Shown here: piece after piece, positions 47,216-58,177 of the stretch | How positions within the stretch are numbered: the stretch's first letter is position 1 | Layout of the letters: the number at the start of each line of letters is the position of its first letter | Source: Acorus gramineus | Taxonomy: Eukaryota > Streptophyta > Magnoliopsida > Acorales > Acoraceae | DNA length: 64,000 bases | Assembly (NCBI GenBank): GCA_030737835.1 | Contig: JAUJYN010000032.1 | Span: 464,471 to 528,470 of the forward strand | Reading direction: 5' to 3' | Notes under the pieces: model-generated | Told to the model about the DNA's origin: nothing | The model's input: only the letters and a program-made list of their open reading frames with translations | The model's database searches: none | Made by a program: the position numbers and the translations under genes

Positions 47216-49799
47216 CCTTTCTAACGCTGGGGCAGCCTCTACCGGATCCAACGAAGGGGACAAAACAGCCTATCCATACGCATATGATCCACTCGGATCC
47301 GCCGACAACGCATCTCTACAATTCTAATGTCATGAATTCTTCAGAATTCCTCCAGGGCGCATAACCAAGATGCGGGGAAAATGTATAATAATAGCAAGGT
47401 TGGAATATCATTGGGGGAAAGAAACTTGGGAGGGCAGCGTGAGTTCCCGATATAGGACACCCGACAACCAAACAAGGAACACGGAGTACCCTAGCCCGGG
47501 TCTCACCGCTGTCCTCGCGAGGCCCCTCCCCTATAATATTCACTAATTATGCTAATAATCATACAATGGATATATCATTAATTATCAACTAGAGAATATA
47601 ATATTATTGGGACAAGAACCTTGGGAGGGCTGCATGAGATCCCGATACAGGACATCCCGACAACCAAACAAGGAACACGGAGTACCCTAACCCGGGTCTC
47701 AATGTTGACCTCGCAAGGCCCCTCCCTATAATATTACCTAAGGCATGCAATTAAACATATACTAGCATTTAACTTAATAAATAAACTAGTGGGACACATG
47801 CATAGGCCAAGGCTTCCTAGCATGAGGACAGGGGGGACATGATGCATGGCTCATACACATATCCTAAGGGTGCAAGTCCCTAACATACAAAATATAGGGT
47901 AGCATGCATTCTACATTTTAAAATCATGCTCGCATGAAATACACTTTACAACAGGTTAATATAAATCCATGGTGCCCCAGGAGAGGTCGGTATACGCCCA
48001 AATGCGTATAACGCCTCTCTACTGGGTTGGATTGTCCCACTCACCAAAAATCGGGTCGTCGCGCGACCGCCCGTCAAGATCTGCAAGACAGACATTTATA
48101 CGGTGAGTTAAATACACAAATACATCAAAATACACCAAAAGAACCCAACACTCGGGCAAACGTACATACGGCCCGTACGCACCTTAGCCCGAGCACCCCG
48201 ACTCACTCCCGAACCCACCGGCAACCACCCGCACGGCCACCCGCCCCCGGATGCGCCGCCGCGCCTCAGCCTGCGCACCCAGGCCCACCGCCGGGCCATT
48301 GCCCGCACGCCTGGACCCGCAGCCAAGCCACCCGGTGTGCCGCGCGCCCACTGCTCCCCGCCGCAGCAGCCCGCGCGCACCCCGCCGCCCCGTGCTGACC
48401 CGCGAGCACACCGCACGCCCCGCGCGTCCAGCGCCTCGCCCCGCGCGCACCCCGCGCGCACCACTAGCTCCTTCCCGCGCGCACTCCGCGCGCACCACCA
48501 GCCTCTACCCGCGCGCACGCCTGTGCCTCTACCCAGCGCCCCGCGCGCATGCCCTCTGCGGTGCCTAGCGCCCAGCGCCCCGCGCGCATGCTCCTCTGCG
48601 GTGCCCAGCGCCCAGCACCCCAGCACCCTCGCCCAGCACCCGGTATCCGTGACCCAGCGCTCGGCGCTCAGCGCCCAGCTCCCGGGACCCTCACCCAGCG
48701 CCCACGCGCACGCCCGCGCAACACGCGCCCAGCGCGCCTGGCAGCCTGCCCGCGCTGCCTGCCTGCGCGCATCGCCGAGTGGCCCGAGCACCGCTCGCTT
48801 GCACGCCTAGGCAGTGCCCGCCTAATGCCCGAGCGCCCCCTGCCAGCTGCCCAAGCATGGCCTGCCCAGCCGGTCTGCTCTGCTCGCATAGCCCGCAGCC
48901 ATCCTACCCCGCACGCCTCCCCCTGCACCCCCCGAGCGCACGCCCGCGAGCGCGCCCGCGCGCACGCGTTCGCGCGCCCGACAACCTGGTGCGCCAGCTC
49001 CCAGCCTACCCGGGACGGCTAGCCTCCCTGCCCGGGACTGCCTACCCGCCTGCCCGAGCAACCACCCTCTACCACCAGCCACCCCAAGGCCTCCGACCAC
49101 CCCCACAGCCCCCCGACGGCCACCCACCGCCGCCGACCGCCTCCCAACGTCATACCCACCTCCTAACATACATCTATACAAGAAAAGAGAGGAAAAAGAG
49201 GCTTACCAAGGGGAGGAAGGGAAGTCCTGTTGCTCTCCGCGCACCGAAACCTCTCCCAAAAGGCTTCCAACGCCCGGATCTCTCTTGGCCCTCGAAATGG
49301 CCCAAAACAGAGGAGAAAGGAGGGGGGGAGAAGAGGCAAAACTCGCCGGAATCCGGATTTGAAAGCACCGGGGTGTAGATCGGGACCCGAACTACACTTC
49401 TTATGCTTTAGGTTTTTGGGTTTGAGGGCTCTAAGGGGCTCAAATGGGAGAAAAGGAGAGAGGGGAGAGAGAGAAAGCTTTGGTAGGGATGATGAATAGT
49501 GCCACTGAAATATTAGATTTCATTTATATAGACAAATCACTTAAAATACCCGGATACGCCCCAGAACTGCAAAATTTTGGAAACGTTACCGGAATTCGAT
49601 GAAATTTTCGTGAGAGGCCTAAAATGGCACCAGAACACCTAATATGCGGTTAGATTTCCAATCGAAGTTCTCTAACTCAGGACGATAGCTAACAGTCCAA
49701 AAATTAGCGGTTCCGATCGAAAATCGAAAAAAATGAAAAACTGCCAGAACGCTCCAACGGTTACCAGCAGGCTAAAAGTGACACATATATAACACGTAC

Positions 49800-51452
49800 G
49801 GGCCGTATGCACGTTTGCCCGAGTGTTGGGTGTTTAATTGTATGTTTTTGTGTGTTTTGTGGTATTTGTGGATTTTACTCACCAAGTTGATACCCTGTCT
49901 TGCAGATCTTGACGGACGGTCGCGCGACGACCCGACTTTCGGTGAGTGGGACAACCCAACCCAGTTGGGAGGTGCTACATGCACTTGGGCGTGTACCATC
50001 CTCCCCTGGGGCACATAGTTAATATTAACTGTTTATTTGTAATCCATGCTAGCATGATTTATGTGTAGAATGTATGCCACCCTAGACTTGTATGTTAGGG
50101 ACTTGCACCACCCTTAGGATATGTGCATGAGCCGTGCATCCTGTCACCTCGTTATCATGCTAGGAAAGCCCCGACCTATGCATGCGTCCTATTAGTTTGA
50201 TTTATTTAATTAAATGCAAGCTTGTGATCTTATTAGCATGCCTTGGGGAATATAAGGGGGCCTTGCGAGGTTAACATTGAGACCTGGGTTAGGGTACTCC
50301 GTGTTCCTTGTTTGGTTGGCGGGATGTCCTCAGGTTGCCCTCCCAAGGTCTCTTTTCCTCATTATTATTATCTTATGTACTCCCCGCATCTTGGTTATGC
50401 GCGCTGGTGGAATTCTGAAGAATTCAAGACATTAGAGTAGTAGAGATGTGCTGTCAGCGGATCCGAGTGGATCATATGCGATGGATAGGCTGTTCTATTC
50501 CCTTCGTTGGATCCGTGTAGAGACTACCTCAGCGTTAGAAAGGTTGTCCCGTGCAGGGGCTCCCATCAGTAGGCACCTCCTGATTTGGTAGAAGGACTGT
50601 GCTGAATGTGGGAGTGGCCAAACGACCTACGGAGTGGGGAAAGACTATTGGTGGACCAAGGGTGACCAACAGCCTAGTCAGTCCCAAGAGCCTATGTCAC
50701 CTATTGAGGGGTGAGGGTGAGGGTATGGTGGGCCGGCGTTGTGGCGACCCACTGGATTGTGTGAGGATGATTATCAGCCTATTAAGTCCCAACATCCTTT
50801 GTCACCTATGGAGGGGTGAGGGTGAGGGTGAGGGTATGGGGTTCGGCGATGTGACGAACCCCCGGATTTGTGATGTTTATGCCACTTTGAGGCTAGTGAT
50901 TTGATTAAATGTGGTTAATATGAACTGTATGCATGGGTTGTGCTATTCACTGAGCGTGTGGCTCACCCCTCGCATAATTATTTTCTCCAGTGATTACCGA
51001 GGCGGACTTGAAGGAGGAGCTTCCCGAGCGACTACACCAGTAGCGGAGTAGCGCCACGTCCCTCGAGTTTTGAGGCCATCAGCATCCTTCTCTTTCATTG
51101 TATGTATATATTTCTGTGCTTGGGCACCCAGTTGTGTATATTTGGATGTATGTGTGTATATTGGCTCTCACAGGACATTTGATCTGTATCGAGTCTGTAG
51201 TATGTTTTGGATTACAGACTCAGTCTTTTAGCTTCTGCATCTGTGTATATATTATGTCAGCCTTGCTTGATCTGTGTTGTTGTCATTTTAGTTCTTGTTA
51301 GAGTGATTTATTGATTTCCCTGTTTAGACTGCTGATCCGTGTTGTTGTCATTTTAGTTGTTGTTAGAGTGATTTATTGATTTCCCTGTTTAGACTGCTGA
51401 TATCTTATATACACTTGCCGCGACCCGGGGACGGCCGCCCTGGGGCGTGACA
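49800..51452 (+). repeat. element E 3' LTR, second part
   Basis: Continues E's LTR after solo LTR G to GGGGCGTGACA. It carries acceptor 1 (ends 49905), donor 2 (49942), two quadruplex units near 50700-50840, and acceptor 2 (50990). A 44-bp partial duplication (GTTGTTGTCATTTTAGTT...) lies near 51275-51390. Confidence 0.9.
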
Positions 51453-52771
51453 CCAGCGCCCAGCGCCCAGCACCCGGGACCCTCACCCAGCGCCCACGCG
51501 CACGCTCGACAACGCGTGCCCAGCGAGCCTGCCAGCCTGCCTGCGCTGCTTGCCCGCACTGCCTGCCTGCGCGCATCACCGAGTGGCCCGAGCACCGCTC
51601 GCCTGCTGCATGAGCACTGCCCGCCTGCTGCCTGAGCACTGCCCGCCTGCTGCCCGAGCACCTCGTACCCAGCACGCCCGCGCGCCTAGCCTGCCTGCCC
51701 GGCCTGCCATCGCGCACAGCCCAGCCAGCCTACCCCGCACGCCTCCCCCTGCACCCCCCGAGCGCACGCCCGCGCGCGCGCCGGCGCGCACGCGCTCGCG
51801 CGCCCGGCAATCTGGTGCACCTGCTCCCAGCCTACCCGGAACAGCTATCCTCCCTGCCCGGGACTGCCTATCTCCCTACCCGACCACCCAACTCCTACCA
51901 CCGGCCCCCCCTGGCCTCCAACCACCACCCACAGCCCTCCGACGGCCACCGACCGCCTCCCAACCCCAAAACCATCATCCTAACAAGCATCTATGCAAGG
52001 AAAGAGAGGAAAAGGGGCTTACCAAGGGAAAGCAAGGATGCTCGGTTGCTCTCCGCGCACCGAAACCTCTCCCCAAAGGCCTCCAACGCCGGGATCTCCC
52101 TTGGCCCTCGAAATGGCCCAAATCAGGGGAGAAAAGAGTGGGGATGAAGGGGCCAAACTTCTCGGAATTCGAATCCGAGAACACCGGGGCGTAGATCGGG
52201 ACACGATATAGCCTTTCTATGATTTAGGTTTTAAGTTTTGAGGACCCTAGGTGGCTCAAAAGCTTGAAAAAGAGAGAGGGGGAGAGAGAAAAAGAGTTGG
52301 AGAAGACAATGAATAGTGGGCAACCTTTTTGCTCTCTTTAAATTGTCAACTCACTTGGATTAGGGCTAAGCTAGGTTAATTAGGGTTTAAGCTAGCTTAG
52401 GGAGGCTTAAGTGTGGTTTGACCCTAGTCAACCCAACCACACTAAAAGCCAAAACCATTTGACCAACTCAAGGTCCACATTGACCAAGTCAAAGTCTCCC
52501 AATGACTTCTCGCTTGGTCAAAACCCGGATACGCCGCGGAACTGCAAAATTTCTGGAACGTTACCAGAATTCGATGAAATTTTCGTGAGAGGCCTAAAAT
52601 GACACCAGGACACATAATATGTAGTTATATTTTCAATCGGAGTCCTCTAGCTCAGGACGATAGCTAACAGTCCAAAATTTTAGCGGTTCCGATTGAAAAA
52701 CGAAAAAAACCGAAAAACTGCCAGAATGCTCCAATGGTTACCAGAAGGTAAAAAGTGACACATATATAACA
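51453..52771 (-). repeat. element D 5' LTR, second part
   Basis: Starts inside the CpG array (matches from about 30119 in the left LTR) and ends ATATAACA, followed by the CAACG duplication. Confidence 0.9.
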
Positions 52772-52776
52772 CAACG

Positions 52777-54929
52777 AAGGGAACAGAACAGCATATCCAT
52801 GCATATATGATCCACTCGGATCCGCCAACAACACATCTCAACAACCCTAATGACTTAAATTCTTCAGAATTCCTCCAGCGCGCATAACCAAGATGCGGAG
52901 AACATATAAGATAATAATGGGGAAAAGAAACCTTGGGAGGGCAACCTGAGGTCCCGATATAGGACATCCCGCCAACCAAACAAGGAACACGGAGTACCCT
53001 AGCCCGGGTCTCAATGTTGACCTGCAAGGCCCCTTAATATTCCCTAAGGCATGCTAAAGATATCATAAGCTTGCATTTAATTTAATAAATCAAACTAGTA
53101 GGACGCATGCATAGGTCGAGGCTTTCCTAGCATGATAACAAGGTGACAGGATGCACGGCTCTTACACATATCCTAAGGGTGCAAGTCCCTAACATACAAA
53201 GTCTAGGGTGGCATGCATTCTACACACTAATCATTCTTGTATGGATTACATATAACAAGTTAATATCAACTGCGGTGCCCCAGGGGAGGACGGTATACGC
53301 CCAAGCGCATATAGCGCCTCCCAACTGGGTTGGGTTGTCCCACTCACCGATAACCGGGTCATCGCGCGACTGTCCATCAAGATCTGCAAGACAGGGTAAT
53401 CAACTTGGTGAGTAAAAATACACAAATACAACCAAAATACACAAAAATACACTAAAAATACCCAACACTCGGACAAGCGTACATACGGCCTGTACGCACG
53501 CGAATTCGAGCACCCCGACTCACTCCCGAACCCCCGGGCAGCCGCCCGCACGGCCACCAGCCCCAGGCGCACAGCCGAGCCCCGGCCCACGCGCCCAGCG
53601 CACTGCCGAGCCCAGCCCGCACTCCCGGACACTCCGCCAAGTCCCCCTAGGTGCACCGCGCGCCCACTGCGCCCCAACGCAGCGACTCGCGCGCACGCCC
53701 AGCGCCCCATCGCCTCGCCCCGCGCACACCACCGGCTCGCCTCACCGCGCACATCCGCACGCCCTGCGCCCAGCGCCTCGCCCCGCACGGACCCCGCGCG
53801 CACCACCGTTTGCTCCAGCACGGCGCCCTGCGCGCAGCACCAGTACGCGGCCCCCTGCGCGACGCACGCACCGTGCCTCTACGCAGCGCCCCACGTGCAC
53901 ACCCGCGCACGGCGCCCAGCGCGCAGCGCCCGCACGCTCCTGCTCCACCCGCGCGCATGCCTGCGCGCGCCCTGCCACCTGCTCTGCCTGCTACGCTGCC
54001 TGCTGCCTGTGCTGCCATCCTGCCCGAGACAGCCAATCACCCTCCCGACGGCCACCCATGGCCTCCAACCGCCACCAACCGCCGCCAACAGCCACCAACA
54101 GCCACCGACCACCATCCACACTCAAAACCACCCTCCTAACATTCATCTAAGCAAGAAAAGGAAGGAAAGAGAGCTTACCCAAGGAAGGAAGGGAAGTTCG
54201 GTTGCTCTCCGCGCGCCGAAACACCTCCTACAGGGCCACCACCACCGAGCTCTTCCTCAGCCCTCGAAATGGTGAAAACAGAGGAGAAAAGAGGGCGTGA
54301 GAAGGGGCTAAACACATCGGAACTCGAATCCGAGACCACCGGTGGATAGATCGGGAGCTCCCCTTACCTTTCTCTTCTTTGGGTTTTGAGATCCAAGCTC
54401 TCTAACTAGGGTAAAAGGTGGAAAAAGAGAGAGGGGGAGAGAGAAATCAATTTGGGGAAGATGATGAATAGTGGGGGAGATATTTTAGCTCACTTAAATA
54501 TAACCCCACACTTAGATTAGGGTTAACTAGGTTTAATTAGGTTTAAGAGAGGATTAAAGAGGATTAAGTGAGCTTTGACTTGGGTCAACCCAACCACACA
54601 AAAAAACAAAAAGGGTTGACCAAGTCATGGGCCCACTTTGACCGAGTCAACTCTCCCAATGACTTCTCGCTCGGTCAAAACCCGGATACGCCCGGGAACT
54701 GTGAAATTCTAAAACGTTACCGGAATTCAATGAAATTTTCGTGAGTGGCTTGGAATGGCACCAGGACACATAATATGCAATTAGATTTTCAATCGGAGTC
54801 CTCAAACTTAGGACGATAGCTAACAGTCCAAAATTTTAGCGGTTCCGATCGAAAAACGAAAAAAAAACTCAAAAACTGCCAGAATGCTCCAATGGTTACC
54901 AGAAGGCTAAAAGTGACACATATATAACA
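52777..54929 (-). repeat. element B 5' LTR, second part
   Basis: Continues from 27983 (compare 17064-19222) after the CAACG copy. It ends ATATAACA and is followed by the GGTGC duplication. Putative intron 1 is 53384-54178. Confidence 0.93.
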
Positions 54930-54934
54930 GGTGC

Positions 54935-56180
54935 ATGGTTCAAATAGAAGACCAATGTTTGGTGGCGAACCTCTTGCTTTTGGAGATTCAAAAGTTCGAT
55001 GTCATCCTTTGCATGGATTGGCTCTCTGCCTATCATGCTAACGTGGACTGCTTTTCGAAGACCATGTCATTCAAGATTCCAGGATTGCAGACTTTACGCT
55101 TTGTCGGCATTGGGGGCGTAGGACCATTGGGTCTTATCTCAGCATTACAAGCACAACATCTGCTGGAGAGCGGTTGCATGGGGTACATAGCATGCATTGT
55201 GGACACTAAGGCTAAAAAGGCAAGTATCGAAGGGACGTCAGTAGTTGTAGAATTTTTAGAAGTTTTTCTGGACGACCTACCGGGATTGCCACCCGATCGT
55301 GAAATCAAATTTTCTATCGATCTAATCCCTGGTACTGAACCGATATCAAAAGATCCTTATTGTATGGCACCAAAAAAACTGGCGGAGTTGAAAGCTCAGT
55401 TAGAGGAACTGCTAGAGAAAGGGTTTGCAAGGACGAGTGTGTCCCCTTTGGGTGCACCGGTGTTGTTCGTTAGAAAGAAGGATGGTTCATTATGACTATG
55501 CATTGACTACCGTTAGCTGAATCAGAAGATGATCAAGAACCGATATCCTCTCCCAAGGATAGGTGACTTGTTCGATCAACTTCGAGGAGCTACGGCCTTC
55601 TCCAAGATTGATCTAAGGTCGGGCTATTATCAGTTGAAGATCAAGAAGGAGGACAATTCGAAGACGGCTTTTCGCACTCGTTATGGGCATTATGAATTTC
55701 TGGTCATGCCATTTGGTTTGACAAATGCCCCTGTAGCATTCATGGACATGATGAATTAGATCTTCAAGCCTTTCCTTGACGAGTTAGTTGTTGTCTTCAT
55801 TGATGACATTCTAATATACTCAAAGAACAAGGAAGAACATACTGAACATCTTCGCTTGGTGCTTCAGAAGCTGAAGGAGCATCAACTCTATGCGAAGTTC
55901 AGCAAGCGCGAGTTCAAGTTGGAGAGCGTGATGTTTCTTGGTCATGTTATCTCTGAGACCGGAATTTCTGTCGACCCCCTCGAAGATCAAGGCCGTAATG
56001 GAGTGGAAGCAACCAATGAATGCTACGGAGATTCGGAGTTTTCTGGGCTTAGCGGGTTACTACCAGAGATTTGTTCAGGACTTCTCAAAGATTGTAGTTC
56101 CGTAGACCCGTTTAACTCAAAAAAAATGCCAAGTATTTCTGGTCGGAGCAGTGTGAGAAAAGTTTCCAAGAACTGAAGCG
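54935..56180 (+). pseudogene. element A protease end and reverse transcriptase
   Basis: Resumes after the B insertion with the protease C-terminus (VILCMDWLSAYHANVDCF), then [49 protein letters not shown], and the catalytic [12 protein letters not shown] at 55787-55822. Nonsense codons stand at 55493-55495 (TGA), 55514-55516 (TAG) and 55757-55759 (TAG), and a frameshift lies near 55978. C to T change at CGA or CAG explains the first two stops directly. Inactive. Confidence 0.9.
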
Positions 56181-56547
56181 GAGACTTACGTCTTCTCCAA
56201 TTTTGACCATTCCATCTGGTCCTGGTGGGTACGTTGTGTATTGCGATGTTTCTCATTGAGGATTGGGTTGTGTTCTAATGCAACATGGGAAAGTAGTTGC
56301 ATACTCATCTCGTCAGCTGAAAGTACATGAGGTAAATTATCCCACTCATGCTTGGAGTTGGCAGCGGTGATTTTTGCGTTGAAGATTTGGAGGCATTACC
56401 TTTATGGCAAAGAGTTCGAGGTCTTCACGGACCACAAGAGCCTGACGTATCTTCAGTCTCAGCCATGTGAATAATCGTCAGAGGCAATGGGTTGAATTTC
56501 TGAAGGACTACGACTGTAAAATCTAGTATCACCCCGGCAAGGCCAAT
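56181..56547 (+). pseudogene. element A RNase H remnant
   Basis: Readable in several frames: [18 protein letters not shown], a CDVSH segment (the usual TDAS motif is altered) followed by a stop, [19 protein letters not shown], then [31 protein letters not shown]. Stops and at least two shifts. The IAYHPGKAN motif is changed by a stop near 56525. Confidence 0.82.
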
Positions 56548-57753
56548 GTGGTCATGGATGCATTAAGTCATCAACCTTCGGGAGTTTTGTCACACTTGAT
56601 GGTTGGCCAGTGGAAACTTTTGAGTGAAGCTGCCAATCTCTTCAGTGTGATACGTCCATCAGAGAAAGGTTTTATTGCGCGTCTTGTTGTTAAGCCAGAT
56701 CTCAATGATGAGATAAAGATGGCACAAATGGTGGATGAAGAGCTGAAGAAAATTTCATCTGATAAGGGACAAGGGGCCGGACTTTGCCATTTGGGCGATG
56801 GAGTCCTTTGTTATCACGGCCGTGTTTGTGTCCCTGTGGATGCTGAATTGAAAAGGAAGATCCTTGGTGAAGCACATAGGTCTCGGTACACCGTACACCC
56901 TAGAGGTACGAAGATGTATTGGAATCTTAAATTAAACTATTGTTGGAATGGTATGAAGAGGGACATTGCAGAGTTTGTGTCTAAGTGCTTGGTCTGTCAA
57001 AAAGTTAAGGCAGAACATCGAAGTCCTGCTGGAAAACTACAAGCATTGGAAATCTCAGAGTGGAAGTGGGAGCACGTCACCATGGACTTTGTGACTAGCC
57101 TGCCAAAGTCGAAGAAAGGGCATGACGCTGTTTGGGTTGTAGTGGACCGATTGACGAAGTCTGCACATTTTCTGGCGATGCGCGTAAATGATTCACTGGA
57201 AACATTGGCGAAGTTATATGTTCGAGAGATTATTCGTCTCCATGGAACATCAGTTAGTATTGTTTCGGACCAAAATTTGTGTTTCATCTCGCGTTTCTGG
57301 AATGCTCTCCAAACGACATTAGGAAAAAGGTTAAATTTCAGCACAACATTTCACCCTCAATCGGATGGACAGTTTGAAAGGACGATTCAGATTTTGGAGG
57401 ATATGTTGAGGGCTTGTGTGATTTACTTCGGCGGAAGTTGGAAAGTTCATTTAGCCTTGGTTGAGTTTGCATACAACAATAGTTTCCAAGCGAGCATTCA
57501 AATGTCACCATTCAAAGCATTTTATGGAAGGAGTTGTCGCACACCTCTATGTTGGAATGAGGTTGGTGAGAGAAGTTTAGTTGGGCCAGAGTTAGTCCAA
57601 GATACTTTCAACAAGGTAAAATTACTTCGTAATCGGCTTCGAACAGCACAGAGTAGGCAGAAAAGCTATGTCAACAATCGAAGGCGAGTGCTGGAGTTCA
57701 CAGTGGGAGATCATGTGTTTTTGAAAGTATCTCCATCCAAGGGTGTTGTTTGA
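56548..57753 (+). CDS. element A integrase
   Basis: A 401-codon frame, the longest intact part of A's pol. Zinc-binding region RSRYTVHPRGTKMYW...CLVCQKVKAEH at about residues 110-155. The catalytic core has Asp in MDFVTS near 179, Asp in SDQNLCF near 241 and Glu in DGQFERTIQ near 276, which keeps the D-D35-E spacing. The C-terminal part has RQKSYVNNRRRVLEF and DHVFLKVSPSKGVV. It ends at a TGA (57751-57753) that replaces the expected Arg of a GVxRFG stretch, probably CGA to TGA. Same frame as the chromodomain that follows. Confidence 0.9.
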   Translation: MVMDALSHQPSGVLSHLMVGQWKLLSEAANLFSVIRPSEKGFIARLVVKPDLNDEIKMAQMVDEELKKISSDKGQGAGLCHLGDGVLCYHGRVCVPVDAELKRKILGEAHRSRYTVHPRGTKMYWNLKLNYCWNGMKRDIAEFVSKCLVCQKVKAEHRSPAGKLQALEISEWKWEHVTMDFVTSLPKSKKGHDAVWVVVDRLTKSAHFLAMRVNDSLETLAKLYVREIIRLHGTSVSIVSDQNLCFISRFWNALQTTLGKRLNFSTTFHPQSDGQFERTIQILEDMLRACVIYFGGSWKVHLALVEFAYNNSFQASIQMSPFKAFYGRSCRTPLCWNEVGERSLVGPELVQDTFNKVKLLRNRLRTAQSRQKSYVNNRRRVLEFTVGDHVFLKVSPSKGVV

Positions 57754-58143
57754 TTCGGACAACGCGGAAAGCTGAATCCACATTTCATCGGACCGTTCGA
57801 AGTTTTGGAGAATGTTGGACCAGTGGCTTATCATTTGGCATTACCACCACAGTTGGATCGTGTGCACAATGTATTTCACATATCAATGCTAAGGAAATAC
57901 GTGCATGACCCTTCGCACGTCATATTACCAGACTTGGTCCACATACAAGAAGACCTATCTATTGTCGAGCAGCTAGTGAAGATCTTAGATCGAAAGGAGC
58001 AAGTCTTGCGTAATAAGACCATTCTGTTGGTCAAAGTACAATGGCAGTGCCATCCCAGAGTACCCGAGATGACTTGGGAACGTGAAGAAGAGATGCAAGA
58101 GATGTATTCGGCATTGTTTGCATCTTCCTTAGGTATGCTTTGA
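57754..58143 (+). pseudogene. element A integrase C-terminus and chromodomain-like tail
   Basis: In frame after the TGA: FGQRGKLNPHFIGPFEVLENVGPVAYHL, HNVFHISMLRKYVHDPSHV, EDLSIVEQLVKILDRKEQVLRNKTI, then VKVQWQCHPRVPEMTWEREEEMQ. The tail is the Tekay-type chromodomain. It ends TGA at 58141-58143. Confidence 0.88.
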
Positions 58144-58164
58144 ATTTAGGGACTAAATTCCTTT

Positions 58165-58177
58165 AAGGAGGAAATGA
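58165..58177 (+). other. element A polypurine tract
   Basis: AAGGAGGAAATGA immediately before the LTR start TGTAGCGACTC. Confidence 0.85.

Larger units (their letters stand above)
42825..49794 (-). mobile_element. solo LTR G, split by solo LTR F
   Basis: TGTCACGCC...ATATAACA flanked by CGTAC (42820-42824 and 49795-49799). Parts 42825-43105 and 46573-49794 total about 3.5 kb once F and one TAAAA copy are removed. No internal region. It has a tandem duplication near 47090-47200 and two different copies of the LTR middle block (47400-47530 and 47605-47735). Putative intron 1 is 48081-49206. Confidence 0.92.
34686..51452 (+). mobile_element. element E: most complete gypsy chromovirus, plus strand
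   Basis: 5' LTR (truncated, 34686-36296), iMet primer site, gag, protease, RT, RNase H, integrase, chromodomain, polypurine tract, and 3' LTR (41240-42824 plus 49800-51452, split by solo LTR G). The left end is a deletion junction rather than an LTR terminus, so no target duplication remains. About seven substitutions and one 3-bp indel separate the two LTRs over about 330 bp by eye, so it is fairly young. Several single-base indels and loss of the U3 promoter make it inactive. Confidence 0.92.
27984..52771 (-). mobile_element. element D: gag-only chimeric gypsy element in B's LTR
   Basis: Flanked by CAACG (27979-27983 and 52772-52776). The left LTR is 27984-31421 (3,438 bp). The internal region 31422-34324 holds a chromodomain scrap, an RT-RNase H scrap, LTR-derived fragments, then a nearly complete gag and an iMet primer site. 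The other LTR is split into 34325-34685 and 51453-52771 by element E and has lost about 1.8 kb at that junction. It lacks protease, most of RT, and the integrase core, so it is non-autonomous. Confidence 0.9.
16186..54929 (-). mobile_element. element B: gypsy chromovirus in element A, minus strand
   Basis: Bounded by GGTGC duplications. In plus coordinates it reads 3' LTR (16186-19222), polypurine tract, integrase tail, [solo LTR C], integrase, RNase H/RT, gag, primer site, then a 5' LTR split by element D (27105-27983 and 52777-54929). Removing D restores a 5' LTR of 3,032 bp against 3,037 bp for the 3' LTR. The protease domain is deleted and the pol frames are shifted, so it is non-autonomous. 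Confidence 0.95.
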
